From Paenibacillus albidus (GTDB lineage Bacteria > Bacillota > Bacilli > Paenibacillales > Paenibacillaceae), in contig NZ_BMKR01000042.1 of assembly GCF_014644435.1 (NCBI RefSeq), forward strand, positions 1 through 63,018: DNA of 63,018 bases, given 5' to 3'. A program made the position numbers and the translations under genes. Below the pieces are notes generated by a model. That model was not told where the DNA came from and did not search any database. It was given only the letters and a program-made list of their open reading frames with translations. Below are positions 19,330 through 28,575 of the stretch, piece after piece (position 1 is the first letter of the stretch; each line of letters starts with the position of its first letter).

Positions 19330-19498
19330 GGGTAAAGTCCTGTTCATTCATTTTTTCTATTTCCCCTGTACTATATTCTCTAACAATTTGCCCCTCAGTT
19401 GTCTTATATACTATATATGTCCCATTTGCTTTAGCATCCAATTTTGCACGGTCACCCGTTAATCGAATCAATTTGGCAAGGTCCTTAGTAAGATTCAT
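19322..19498 (-). CDS. Putative antitoxin of zeta-type module
   Basis: The 58-residue protein begins MNLTKDLAKLIRLTGDRAKL and continues ANGTYIVYKTTEGQIVREYS. It lies immediately upstream of the zeta-like kinase and overlaps it by 8 bp. GAGGTG precedes the ATG. It is not a classical epsilon antitoxin but matches the size and position of the small partners found with chromosomal zeta-like kinases. The antitoxin role is inferred from context. Confidence 0.65.
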   Translation of the reverse strand: MNLTKDLAKLIRLTGDRAKLDAKANGTYIVYKTTEGQIVREYSTGEIEKMNEQDFTHE

Positions 19499-19619
19499 CA
19501 ATATAGAAACACCTCATTTCCACTTATATTTCGAGTATACCACAGTACAGCACATATTATATCTGCTTAGAGCTTTATAAATAATACTGTGATTATTGAG
19601 TTTAAAAAAACACAAACAA

Positions 19620-19658
19620 CCTGTAGGATTGAGATAAGTAATATCTCATTCCTACAGG
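19620..19658 (-). terminator. Terminator downstream of sigK copy 3
   Basis: CCTGTAGGA-TGAGATA / TATCTCA-TCCTACAGG hairpin. On the minus strand it is followed by a T-rich run (GTTTTTTTAA), 20 bp past the sigK stop. Confidence 0.75.
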
Positions 19659-19677
19659 CAGATTTCTATTTCCTAAT

Positions 19678-20253
19678 TCACCGCTTCGCCTTATAAAACT
19701 CATGATACAGATTCATTAGCGCCCTTTTCTCAATCCTCGACACATAACTCCGCGAGATCCCCAATTCCTTCGCAATCTCCCGCTGCGTCCTTTCTTCCCC
19801 GCCGGTGTCGAGCCCAAACCGCCCTACCACAACTTCCTTTTCATGGTCATCCAGAATATCAAGATTACGATATATTTTGCTCTTCTCAATCTTCAGATCA
19901 ACTTCCTTAATAACGTAATCGGCCTCAGAGCCGAGGATATCAATCAGCGTGATTTCATTACCTTCCTTGTCTGTCCCAATCGGATCGTGGAGAGATACGT
20001 CTTTACGGGTCTTTTTCAGCGAGCGAAGATGCATCAATATCTCATTCTCAATACAACGGGCCGCAAAAGTGGCGAGTTTCGTGCCTTTGTTCGGGCGGTA
20101 GCTTTCAATGGCTTTGATCAATCCAATCGTGCCGATGGAAATCAGGTCCTCCATGTCTTCGCCTGTGTTGTCGAATTTCTTGAGGTTATGGACACGACAC
20201 GATGCGATGTCGTTTTGATCGTACTCCCCACCTTTTTTGGGAGCTTGGTTCAT
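19678..20253 (-). CDS. sigK: sigK 3' fragment, copy 3 (open frame, N-terminus missing)
   Basis: The ORF keeps sigma-K from KKFDNTGEDMEDLISIG to the final EFYKAKR without interruption. It contains region 2.3-2.4 (CIENEILMHLRSLKKT) and the region-4 HTH (TQREIAKELGISRSYVSRIE). The N-terminal pro-sequence and region 2.1 are replaced by unrelated residues (MNQAPKKGGEYDQNDIASCR). sigK homology ends near 20185, and the shared arm runs to GATGTC at 20206-20211. A protein lacking region 2.1 should not bind core polymerase normally, so function is doubtful even though the frame is open. Confidence 0.8.
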   Translation of the reverse strand: MNQAPKKGGEYDQNDIASCRVHNLKKFDNTGEDMEDLISIGTIGLIKAIESYRPNKGTKLATFAARCIENEILMHLRSLKKTRKDVSLHDPIGTDKEGNEITLIDILGSEADYVIKEVDLKIEKSKIYRNLDILDDHEKEVVVGRFGLDTGGEERTQREIAKELGISRSYVSRIEKRALMNLYHEFYKAKR

Positions 20254-20554
20254 CTATAATTGTCGAGCTTTGCCAACAGCAGCTGAGACATCTGCCATTT
20301 AGAAATAAAACTCAAGTAAGAAATGATTGTTCCACCAGATTCACTGAGAACGATAAACGAGACGGCGGATTGGAATCAGTAACCACTCAACGAATTTAGT
20401 ATGCATAATAAGCAATCCACAAACATTTAATTCGATTTATAAACCCACTGATAATGCTGAATTTAAATAATTCCCCTGTATTAATATCCCTAAAGAAACA
20501 CATTCAATCTAAGAACTATTATTTCTCATAACTAAGGTCCAGGAAGCAAACAAA

Positions 20555-20593
20555 AAACGGAACGACTACTTTGGATAACCAGTCATTCCGTTT
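20555..20593 (-). terminator. Rho-independent terminator
   Basis: AAACGGAAcGACT / AGTCaTTCCGTTT hairpin. Read leftwards, the minus strand continues in T6, which would end transcripts coming from the TIR-like gene. Confidence 0.7.
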
Positions 20594-20813
20594 CTTCATT
20601 TATATAATACTACTACTCAAATTAACGGGGTTTAAATTAAAATTCCAACATCCTCAAATAACTTAGCACAAGTAAATAAGCACAGTTCTGGGTTATAAGA
20701 ATTTAAGCCTTGGTAACGAAGTTTGTTCTCATATAACCATACTCCACATATGCTGAGTAATCAATGAGAATAACCTAACGAAGTTCTCTAACCAGAGATC
20801 AAATTGATCCAAG

Positions 20814-22637
20814 TTACTTTAAATTAATCGCTAATTCTCTTTTAATTAAATATCTAATCTCGCTAATAAGTTTATTAATATCTTTTTCATGATAAATTCT
20901 TGCATTGTTAAATTCATCGTAAACATCTATTGGGTTTACTAGTTTCTGGTTTACTGATTTAACAACAAAATTTCTTACAGGCTCAACCAAATGATTCGTT
21001 AAATTAAATTTGCTATCTTCAATTATATCTAAGAGTAGTTTTCTCACACTAGTCTGTAGGAGTTCATTATTGCTAAGTTCAGATAGTCTTTCTACAATGT
21101 TTCCGTACTTATGGGTTATATATATATAATCAACACTATAAATACCATTACGTATCTTATTAAGATCTTCAGGTCCTTCGATTCTAGATTCTTCTGAGAG
21201 CTCCTTTTTTATTTCTAAGTCATCACTTAATGAGATTATAGAATGATCACTATTTACTTTAATTTTACCCTTAATCAGTTGGTTCATATTTTCCAATATG
21301 CTTTTATGATTTTTTAGTATAAATCCTTGGCGAATGAAGTGAATAAGAGCATTCATTTTAGCTATATTAAAATAGTCGAAACCAAAATTATCTTTTGTTA
21401 ACATCCCAATTTCATTCTCTAGGGAGACTGGCCGACTAATGATTTCTTCTATTTTTTTTCGTGAAAAGCTTTTTTGTTGTACTTCAAATTGATTCAGATT
21501 ATCAACTATAAACTCGCCGTTTGTTAATAACAGCCATTTTTCAATTATTTTTATTAGCTCATATATTATATTTGAGTAAACTTCACTGTACTTCTCATTT
21601 AGATAAACATAATTGAGCATGGAATCAACCTTTTGCTGTTCTTGAAATTGACCAAAGTCAACAACCTGTCCATGTTCCTCATCTAATATTTTTAGTAATA
21701 AGTAACCATCATTGTTATTTGGATTAATTTCTGGAGCATAAACTGGTTTATATCCACTGACCTTTTCGTATGTGTCAATAAATAAATCTGGCGTTTGCCT
21801 TAAGCTATTATATTTATCAAACCTATTTATCCATTTGATTAAGTTAACAACTATAATTCCTGTATCTCTTTTAAAGTAACTTGATGAAGTAACACTGCCA
21901 AGGATTTCATCTAAATCCTTTTCTATAAGTTTAAAGTTTTTATATACTTGGAATCCAATAAACTTCCTATCTTTAATGGTGCTTTTGATCTCTTCAAGTT
22001 CCAAGTTTAAAAAAAGACTATATGCTTTAAAGCCCAATTCTTTTTTTTCATACCCATACACTATTTTTATTAAATGGTTAATAATTGATAATATCTGTGT
22101 ATCTACTTGCATCTTTAAATAATCATTTAATTCATCATCTAGCATTCCCCTTGTGTATAAATTATTGATCGTTTGTGAAATTGATTTTATTATAAACTTC
22201 TTTACCTCTGACTTATCTTTTCCTTTTATGCTATAGCTAAGAGGTCTTCTAAATTTCAAGTCAAATGGTAAATCGTTAAAATCCCCATAATCAGTATTAA
22301 ATAAACAAATTATTCTCTCCCATCCTAAAACCTTTGCAGCGTAACCCAATTCCAATAGTACATTAGGATTTGGTGTTTTTCTCTCTTTTGCATTACTATT
22401 TATAATGCTAATATCAGCAATAAAAAGTTTTGATTTTTCTATTTTTGAGAAAATCGTGTTAACAATGTCAGGTGTACCCATCTCATTTTTTGTATCCCTA
22501 TCTATATTTAACTCCAAATTAAAATCTTCTGACTTACTTAATTCTTTTATTGCACCTAGAATACAAGTTTCTAGGAATCCCCTATTCTCGTTATTCGGTA
22601 AATCAGATTGCCATGAATAAAAAATGCTGTTTTTCAA
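20814..22637 (-). CDS. TIR-like domain protein, probable defence effector
   Basis: The 607-residue protein begins with a TIR-like/nucleotide-binding domain (about 1-165). Motifs are IFYSWQSDLPN at the N-terminus, ELNIDRDTKNEMGTPDI, then SKLFIADISI and PNPNVLLELGYAAKVLGW (with the conserved Glu), followed by LPFDLKFRRPLSY. Proteins of this kind are linked to NAD hydrolysis and abortive defence. The remaining 440 residues are alpha-helical and of no recognised family, possibly a sensor. The sequence is much more AT-rich than the surroundings. It sits at the left border of the largest sigK-linked segment, beside another AT-rich gene. Confidence 0.7.
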   Translation of the reverse strand: MKNSIFYSWQSDLPNNENRGFLETCILGAIKELSKSEDFNLELNIDRDTKNEMGTPDIVNTIFSKIEKSKLFIADISIINSNAKERKTPNPNVLLELGYAAKVLGWERIICLFNTDYGDFNDLPFDLKFRRPLSYSIKGKDKSEVKKFIIKSISQTINNLYTRGMLDDELNDYLKMQVDTQILSIINHLIKIVYGYEKKELGFKAYSLFLNLELEEIKSTIKDRKFIGFQVYKNFKLIEKDLDEILGSVTSSSYFKRDTGIIVVNLIKWINRFDKYNSLRQTPDLFIDTYEKVSGYKPVYAPEINPNNNDGYLLLKILDEEHGQVVDFGQFQEQQKVDSMLNYVYLNEKYSEVYSNIIYELIKIIEKWLLLTNGEFIVDNLNQFEVQQKSFSRKKIEEIISRPVSLENEIGMLTKDNFGFDYFNIAKMNALIHFIRQGFILKNHKSILENMNQLIKGKIKVNSDHSIISLSDDLEIKKELSEESRIEGPEDLNKIRNGIYSVDYIYITHKYGNIVERLSELSNNELLQTSVRKLLLDIIEDSKFNLTNHLVEPVRNFVVKSVNQKLVNPIDVYDEFNNARIYHEKDINKLISEIRYLIKRELAINLK

Positions 22638-22801
22638 TTGACCCCCACCTTATCCTATAATCCATATATTGTACTCATTTTAATACAGCGAGTACCTTCG
22701 TATAAGGCTCAGACACCGATTAAAATGAAGTCATTTCTTACCAGAAAGCAAGCGGACAGTGGAATGAAAGTAGCCCTTGATAGTAAACTGTGACTCAATA
22801 A

Positions 22802-23440
22802 TTATTTTTTGCTTTTCACCCAATTTGCTAATATTGTTTCATCGGTATTCTGTTCATTTTCTTGTTCCGAAAAACAGAAACTTATATTTTTTTCATCTTT
22901 TAATTTCTGGTACAAAAATGGCCTTAAGATTCTAGACTTATTATCATTGTAATAACTTCTTTGTGCTAAAGTTCCGTCCGATTTGTATCCATTCCTCCTA
23001 ACTCGATAACAATACACTTTATTAGGATTTTCTGAGTCACTTTTACTCAAAGAAGCAACAATTACTCTCAACTGGTCATCACTCTTATCCTCAATCACTT
23101 CTATAGGAATGAATCTTGAAAAACACTTCTTAAATTGTTGAAGTATATCTCCCAGATTTTCGTTATATTCTATTTTAAAATATTCTCTCAGTGTTTTTGT
23201 ATCAACAAACAACGCATTAGAGTTCGCTTCTACTTGCAAACTACTATTCAAGTCAGACTGTCTTAAAAATTCTAATTTTACAAGTGCGTATTTTTCTTTC
23301 TTTTTTTCATTTTCCACAAACAACTTTACTAATACGATAAAATCTTCATTATTATAGCTAAATATAAACGAGTCAATCACCCACTTTTTTACTTCCATAT
23401 CTTTTTTTAATAACTTTAAATTTTCAAAAATGTTAGACAT
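22802..23440 (-). CDS. DUF6037-like hypothetical protein
   Basis: The 212-residue protein begins MSNIFENLKLLKKDMEVKKW; the start is chosen for the adjacent GGAGGGG. The sequence resembles proteins named DUF6037, but this is from memory and uncertain. It is AT-rich like the TIR-like gene 165 bp downstream, and the two may act together. No catalytic motif is visible. The interval 23441-23874 holds no convincing gene; one 28-codon ORF is noted separately. Confidence 0.55.
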   Translation of the reverse strand: MSNIFENLKLLKKDMEVKKWVIDSFIFSYNNEDFIVLVKLFVENEKKKEKYALVKLEFLRQSDLNSSLQVEANSNALFVDTKTLREYFKIEYNENLGDILQQFKKCFSRFIPIEVIEDKSDDQLRVIVASLSKSDSENPNKVYCYRVRRNGYKSDGTLAQRSYYNDNKSRILRPFLYQKLKDEKNISFCFSEQENEQNTDETILANWVKSKK

Positions 23441-23874
23441 ATTTATGTCCCCTCCTATACTGATAGCGCCCATTTTATCATTATTTTGGTTGCTCCTCCC
23501 ACGACAAGAAAAGAAAGTCGACCATTGCTCTAGCTAACTTGACGGCGAGCTTCGGGTGTCTTTTCATGTTTTACCGCATTGGGCCTACTTCCGGGAGCTG
23601 CTATGCTAGTGCGTTACCGCTCCTAGCCCCCAACTATAGACACATAGTCATGATTCCTTTGTTAAAGTATAGATTTTTAATAGCACGCTTATTCTCACGT
23701 TCATATTGTCGCTGTAGTCTTTAATGCCTTTCCTGTTCACGAATAGCTACACTCCCTGTTTTTTTCTGCTGAGCGCTGTTCATTTTTATTAACTTCGCTT
23801 CCACATTTCCCCCTTCAGAGGACGTTTAATAGAATCATGATTTGTTGAGCTTAATGATTACTTGTTAAATTCTG

Positions 23875-24150
23875 TTATCTGAATCCAGAAGTTAATTTGT
23901 AAAGGCTTTGTTCTGCTGCTGCTTTCCAGTGTTCTTTTTCTTTCACTTGACCAGAAGCGTTTTCCGCATACGCTAGAAATTCATTAAAAACAATCCTTTG
24001 ATAAGGAGTTAGGTTTAAACTAACTTCTAATGATCTTATGTGGCGGAGAAATGATTTAGCAGTTGCTTTATTTGATGCTATAATAGCCGCTTCAAATAGC
24101 CTTTCAATTTTTGTTATAATCTCAATAATGCTATCACTATGATTTTTCAT
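23875..24150 (-). CDS. Small hypothetical helical protein
   Basis: The 91 residues are predicted mainly alpha-helical (IIEIITKIERLFEAAIIASN, HWKAAAEQSLYKL). No family recognised. It lies just downstream of the broken phosphopantetheinyl transferase on the same strand, so it could be the last gene of the biosynthetic operon or an unrelated neighbour. Confidence 0.45.
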   Translation of the reverse strand: MKNHSDSIIEIITKIERLFEAAIIASNKATAKSFLRHIRSLEVSLNLTPYQRIVFNEFLAYAENASGQVKEKEHWKAAAEQSLYKLTSGFR

Positions 24151-24271
24151 TTATTACACCTCAATTAATTAATTTTTTTGAAAAGTACGCTGACGAAAAT
24201 TAACGAGCATTTGATTCAGCACTTTCCCTGTTTTCAAACGAATTACAACTTGCTCTTCTTGTCGCTTGGTA

Positions 24272-24800
24272 TTAGCCATTGTTGATTACCGTTGTAAAAC
24301 TATTCAGTGGTATCGACAACCCCCTTCCCCCCCCCTTTAATATAGCTTTCTTTCATTGTCCAAATTCTGAAAAATCGCTCGTTTTTATGTTCTTGTAACC
24401 TTTGATTTGCTATATACTTATATTCTTCTTGTGTAAAGAAACGTTCAGCTATATCTAAATTTATTGTAACAATTTGCTCTATATCAATACCTATTTCTGT
24501 ACTATCAATTGCTACAACAACCCAATCCCCTGCATGTGAAATGTTAAACTCTAAATTAATTAAGGGACTCAACAAAAAGGGTTTTCCATACTCATCCCTG
24601 GCAATTTCTATTTCCTCACATGGAACGTTAAATAATGTGATTATGATCTTTTTTAAAAGTAGTTCTCCGACTAAGCTCCTTAATTTATCCTTATCAAAAT
24701 GAAGTTTTAATATTTTTTCTTTATTGTTGACAAACTCAAGTAATGGCCTAAATAAAAGAGGTGGAAAATCTGAAATACAAACCCCATATAATGCAGCCAC
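24272..24800 (-). pseudogene. 4'-phosphopantetheinyl transferase (Sfp type), frameshifted
   Basis: The GTG start at 24800 is preceded by AGGAG. The protein shows the Sfp signatures NISHAGDWVVVAIDSTEIGIDIE and FFRIWTMKESYIKG with the catalytic Asp/Glu residues. The frame then enters a G9 run (plus-strand C9 at 24327-24335) and stops at residue 166. Removing one G gives RGLSIPLNSFTTVINNG, the expected family continuation (KESYIKAxGxGLSIPL), before a stop at 24272. Even then it is about 60 residues short. Its job would be to arm the nearby carrier proteins. The homopolymer could also permit slippage or reversible switching. Confidence 0.8.
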
Positions 24801-24983
24801 TAAATCACTCCTAAATTCTTAGCATTTTCAGAAAAACACTCTCTCCATTAGAGGAAGTTTGGGAAGCCAATCACCCTCTATGGTGCTACAAGATGTCAAG
24901 ACAGTTATTTTAATATAGTTAAGGTGTGAATTCATCACAAAATCTTTATTGATCCAAAGGTAGGCGAATGTTAACCTTGAATT

Positions 24984-25250
24984 TTATATGTAATAATTAA
25001 TAATGGCAGAATGTCTTTCAATGTATTCCACCCAATTGCGAATCGTTCTAAATTTCTGTAAATCCAGGTCATCATCCATAATTTCTATGCCGTACTTCTC
25101 TTCCACCACAACAGAGAGTTGTATAAACAAAAAAGAATCCAATCCCTCTTCAACCAGATTTGTATCTATTGAAATATCCATACCTTTAATTGTGGGTAAT
25201 ACATCGGCCAGCAGTTCAGTTAGTTGGCTCGTGATTTCATTGGTTTCCAT
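24984..25250 (-). CDS. Stand-alone peptidyl/acyl carrier protein
   Basis: The 88-residue carrier protein contains the phosphopantetheine site EEGLDSFLFIQL (Ser at about residue 39). It overlaps the end of the adenylation-domain gene by 14 bp, so the two are translationally coupled and the adenylating enzyme probably loads this carrier. GGGGAGA precedes the ATG. Confidence 0.85.
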   Translation of the reverse strand: METNEITSQLTELLADVLPTIKGMDISIDTNLVEEGLDSFLFIQLSVVVEEKYGIEIMDDDLDLQKFRTIRNWVEYIERHSAIINYYI

Positions 25251-26757
25251 ATGATTCTCCCCGATCAGTATATGCTCTTATTATGAAATTTCGATCCATC
25301 TTCCCATTGCTATTAGTTGGAATATGATCTACCTTTCGAAAAAAAACGGGTATCATATAGTCTGGAAGCCATTCAGCCAGATATTCATACCAATAGGACG
25401 CAGAGATCGTATGGTCAGAACAATAAAGGGCAGACAAATAATTCTCATGCCCCCGTTCATTCTTATCCACAAAAACAATAGCTTGCTTTACACCATCATA
25501 GGAGATCATTATCTGTTCCACCTCCTCTAGTTCGATTCTATGGCCTCGAATTTTCACCTGATTGTCAACTCGTCCAACAAACAACAACTGGCCTTTTTCC
25601 GATAGTTTGACTAAATCGCCCGTTCTATACACTTTCTTCGTATGCAGATCGTCTTTATATTCTGAAAATCTTTCACGTGTTTTTTCAGGATTGTTCAAGT
25701 ATCCCCTGGCCAGACATTGGCCCAATATATAGAGTTCTCCTATTCCCCCTTGATTTATGGAATTTCCGTCCGCATCTATTATCATGATTTGAGAACTCTC
25801 AAAAACATCGCCTAAATGAATTACCAATGCATCGGTTACATTTGCTGCAGTTACCCATATAGTCGCTTCTGTCGGACCATACATATTATATATAGTTGCG
25901 GAATCAGTTATACTTCTTAGTGTATGTAGTAAATGTAAAGGAAACGGTTCTCCGCCTATCAAGATTAATTTTAAATGGAGCAGACAATGGTTGTTTCTTT
26001 TAAATTGAAGCAACATGGACATTGACGTAGGTGTCATTTGAACCATATCTATTTTTTCATTTCGTATTAAATTTGCTAATATCAATGGATTTCTTTGGTA
26101 TTTTTCTTCGGCCATAACAACCTCCTTGCCTAATGACAAAGGGAGAAGGGATTCAACAATAAATATATCAAACGACATATTAGTTAAACATAAAATCGAT
26201 TGAATCTGTGAGAAATCTATTTTTTTTTGAATATCCAATGCAAATTGCTTTAAAGACCCATGTTCTATCATAACTCCTTTGGGCAAACCCGTTGAGCCTG
26301 AAGTGTATATGACATAAGCCAATTGATTACTCTTAATGCGTGGAGCAGTGTACTGGGGCATTCCTTGTGAAGCTTTTCTTGTTGCTATGTTAATGACCTG
26401 CAGATCATGAAACTTCCCCCAACATTCCTCATCAACCAGCAAACAACGCATATTCGAATTCGTAATAATATACTGCTTTCTGGATTTTGGCAGAGACAGA
26501 TCAATGGGCAAAAAACAAGCACCAGCCCTTAATACAGCCAAGATTAATAAAATCATGTCCAACCCGCGTTTTACAGAGATACCCACAATATCATTTTCCT
26601 TAATTCCCTCGGTCTGTAAAATAGCTGCATAATAAAGTGACTTTTCGTCCAATTCACGGTATGTCAATTTTTCAGTATTAAAACGCAATGCCGTTGAATC
26701 AGCATTCTTACTCATCCGGTCTACTATTGTCTCTATCAAGCTACGATCTTCTTCCAT
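25237..26757 (-). CDS. Stand-alone NRPS-type adenylation enzyme
   Basis: The 506-residue protein has the full set of adenylation core motifs: LTYRELDEKS (A1), LAYVIYTSGSTGLPKGVMIE (A3), YGPTEATI (A5), YRTGDLV (A7), GRVDNQVKIRGHRIELEEVE (A8) and NSNGKMDR (A10, catalytic Lys). It has no condensation or carrier domain of its own. It would activate an amino acid as its adenylate and load it onto the carrier encoded next. The substrate cannot be assigned by eye. It precedes a decayed region, so its link to the main operon may be broken. Confidence 0.88.
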   Translation of the reverse strand: MEEDRSLIETIVDRMSKNADSTALRFNTEKLTYRELDEKSLYYAAILQTEGIKENDIVGISVKRGLDMILLILAVLRAGACFLPIDLSLPKSRKQYIITNSNMRCLLVDEECWGKFHDLQVINIATRKASQGMPQYTAPRIKSNQLAYVIYTSGSTGLPKGVMIEHGSLKQFALDIQKKIDFSQIQSILCLTNMSFDIFIVESLLPLSLGKEVVMAEEKYQRNPLILANLIRNEKIDMVQMTPTSMSMLLQFKRNNHCLLHLKLILIGGEPFPLHLLHTLRSITDSATIYNMYGPTEATIWVTAANVTDALVIHLGDVFESSQIMIIDADGNSINQGGIGELYILGQCLARGYLNNPEKTRERFSEYKDDLHTKKVYRTGDLVKLSEKGQLLFVGRVDNQVKIRGHRIELEEVEQIMISYDGVKQAIVFVDKNERGHENYLSALYCSDHTISASYWYEYLAEWLPDYMIPVFFRKVDHIPTNSNGKMDRNFIIRAYTDRGESYGNQ

Positions 26758-26840
26758 AGTTACTCCCCCTTCATATTCAAATTCCTTGCATGCTAGTGAT
26801 CAAACCAAAATATTTTCTTTCATATGATTTCGAACAATCT

Positions 26841-26996
26841 CTAGTTCCTCCCTAGCTCAACCTTGGGCAACCATCCTGTAAGTTGTTGAGCTCGTGAACT
26901 ATCCAGTACCGATCTTTTTACATCGCCAATTCGTGGACCGGTAATGTAAATGGGGATTTCGCTAAATTCCACGAGTGTCTCTATCCAATCGGCCAT
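26841..26996 (-). pseudogene. NAD-dependent sugar epimerase fragment (C-terminal)
   Basis: A 51-codon ORF contains GPRIGDVKRSVLDSSRAQQL followed by TGWLPKVEL. This is the conserved C-terminal stretch of extended SDR nucleotide-sugar epimerases/dehydratases (RxGDVxxSxxDxSRAxxxLGWxPKxxL). The rest of the roughly 310-residue enzyme is gone. Confidence 0.65.
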
Positions 26997-27239
26997 AAGG
27001 ATATATCAATTTGCCGACTTCCAAAATACTCATAAAATGTGTGACGGTTGAACGCATACATCTCCGGTAAGGCTATATGTATAATTGATTTAGCCGGTGT
27101 TTAAATATGCTTTCCAAGTTGTCTAACACGCGATTTAGGGAGTATTTCATCAGTTATTTAAATTCGATGGGATCAAGGGTAGGGATACTCACGTACAATA
27201 CATCCAACCGCACTCATGTAATTGGCTTGCGATTTTCCG

Positions 27240-27540
27240 AGTTAAAGGCATACCATTGGTCTTAAGGTGATTTCCACCTTTACGTTAGCCTTTCGCATTA
27301 TGGTAACAAACTCGGACAATCGATTATCTAATAGCGGCTCATTATTGCAGAACAATGTTATTCACTGAACGTCAAACTGAGACAGCTCATGAAACAACTT
27401 TACGAACCGATCTTCCTCCAAATACTCTATCGGTTGTCCTTTCCGATAAATCGTATGTGGACAAAACTTACATTGCCCGTTTCAATTTGTGCACGTCTCT
27501 ATCAAAATTGATTTTGGATATTCAATCCATTGATACAATC
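27240..27540 (-). pseudogene. Radical SAM enzyme remnant
   Basis: Translation gives IEYPKSILIETCTN-stop-NGQCKFCPHTIYRKGQ, then LEEDRFVKLFHELSQFDVQ-stop and LFCNNEPLLDNRLSEFV followed by IMRKANVKVEIT. The CxxxCxxC iron-sulfur motif and the N-E-P-L strand of radical SAM/SPASM proteins are recognisable but interrupted by in-frame stops. Confidence 0.7.
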
Positions 27541-28398
27541 CAATATAGTGTCTCTGGCCAAACTTTCCAGCTCAATCAAAGCGAGCAACCTCTTTTCAAA
27601 ACGATCCCAGACCCGGTCTATTTTGGCGCCTGTATACTTTCTTGCAAGGTTAGTCAATATAGTCCAAGATTCTGCGTAATTTTTTTAGGATATCAAAGTG
27701 CTCGCTGGCGTTTTCATAAGGCAAATACTTATTTAACTCTTCAATAAAATAAGAAAGGGAGTAGAACCTTTTGGAGAGCAACACCATGCTTTGAATAAGT
27801 TGTGCAACTGTTTTCTTTTCCATTTCAGTGTTAACAACTGCAATATCAGTTTTTTCTTATTGAAAGATTCTACATTCACATTGCCTTTCAAAAAGGAGAC
27901 TACCTCCTTTATACTTCTTTCGACCTTCAATGCTCGTGTATATTTCTCTATCAGGTGATCTTCTTGCTCCTGCAGTGCTTTATAACCCTGCCATAACACA
28001 GCAGAATCAATTTCTTGATGATGAAACGGATTATCATCAAACATGGTTACATGTCCATTAGAATGACAACGCTCCACCACTACATAATGCATCATGTGTT
28101 TTTTTTGGTAAAATTGTTGGGAGTATGGCAAATAGTACAGATCACAAGGAAAAAGCACAGGCATAGATAAACTCGAAAACGAATCGATAGCATCTTGGAT
28201 GTATTCAAGTTTATAGCTTTAAAATTGAATGATATTATCCTCATATTCTTCCTGTTGCTTAAACTCATAGTTGATCTCTCGATTATTGACGTCCAACACT
28301 GCTTGAAAGTCCCAACGATTCAGTAACAGACAGAGAAAATTGATGTCAGGCATCAAATAATGCAACTTTTTAATCCTACAATCGATCCATTCATCCAT
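27540..28398 (-). pseudogene. BtrH-like acyltransferase, decayed
   Basis: The start is an ATG at 28398 (MDEWIDCRIKKLHYLMPDI) preceded by AAAGGAGG. An in-frame TAA near 28220 and at least two later frameshifts break it. The central part DLYYLPYSQQFYQKKHMMHY followed by VVVE matches the intact protein at 53348-54346 (EFYLPCSQRYQKKHFIHH) and the BtrH_N pattern. An intact internal ORF spans 27733-28164. Role as for the other BtrH-like proteins; inactive here. Confidence 0.7.
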
Positions 28399-28419
28399 TG
28401 TTTCAAATTCCTCCTTTCA

Positions 28420-28560
28420 CTATATATTTCTGACTTTAAATACAAGTGGTATCTTTTCTCTTGCCAGCCAGGAGGCATTCTTATTCTGCTCAATGGTTTG
28501 CAGGGCACTCCTCGCACATAAAGCTGAGACTTCCTCGACAGCCTTGAGGCCTCGGATCTC
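28420..28560 (-). pseudogene. Oxidoreductase C-terminal remnant
   Basis: The frame reads EIRGLKAVEEVSALCARSAL then QTIEQNKNASWLAREKIPLV before a stop. This resembles the C-terminal helix region of Gfo/Idh/MocA oxidoreductases. It follows the intact gene at 28576-29679 in a different frame and is too short to function. Confidence 0.4.
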
Positions 28561-28575
28561 TGGTTCTTATTTTTT

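Noticed and set aside
23459..23560. 28-codon ORF (MKRHPKLAVKLARAM...) on the minus strand, considered as a signalling peptide
   Set aside because: No ribosome binding site seen, no partner agrB-like or peptidase gene nearby, and no match to a known peptide family.
24169..24279. 36-codon ORF beginning MANTKRQEEQVVIRLKTG downstream of the broken phosphopantetheinyl transferase
   Set aside because: No good ribosome binding site and no family; it overlaps the end of the frame-corrected transferase. Possible but not supported.
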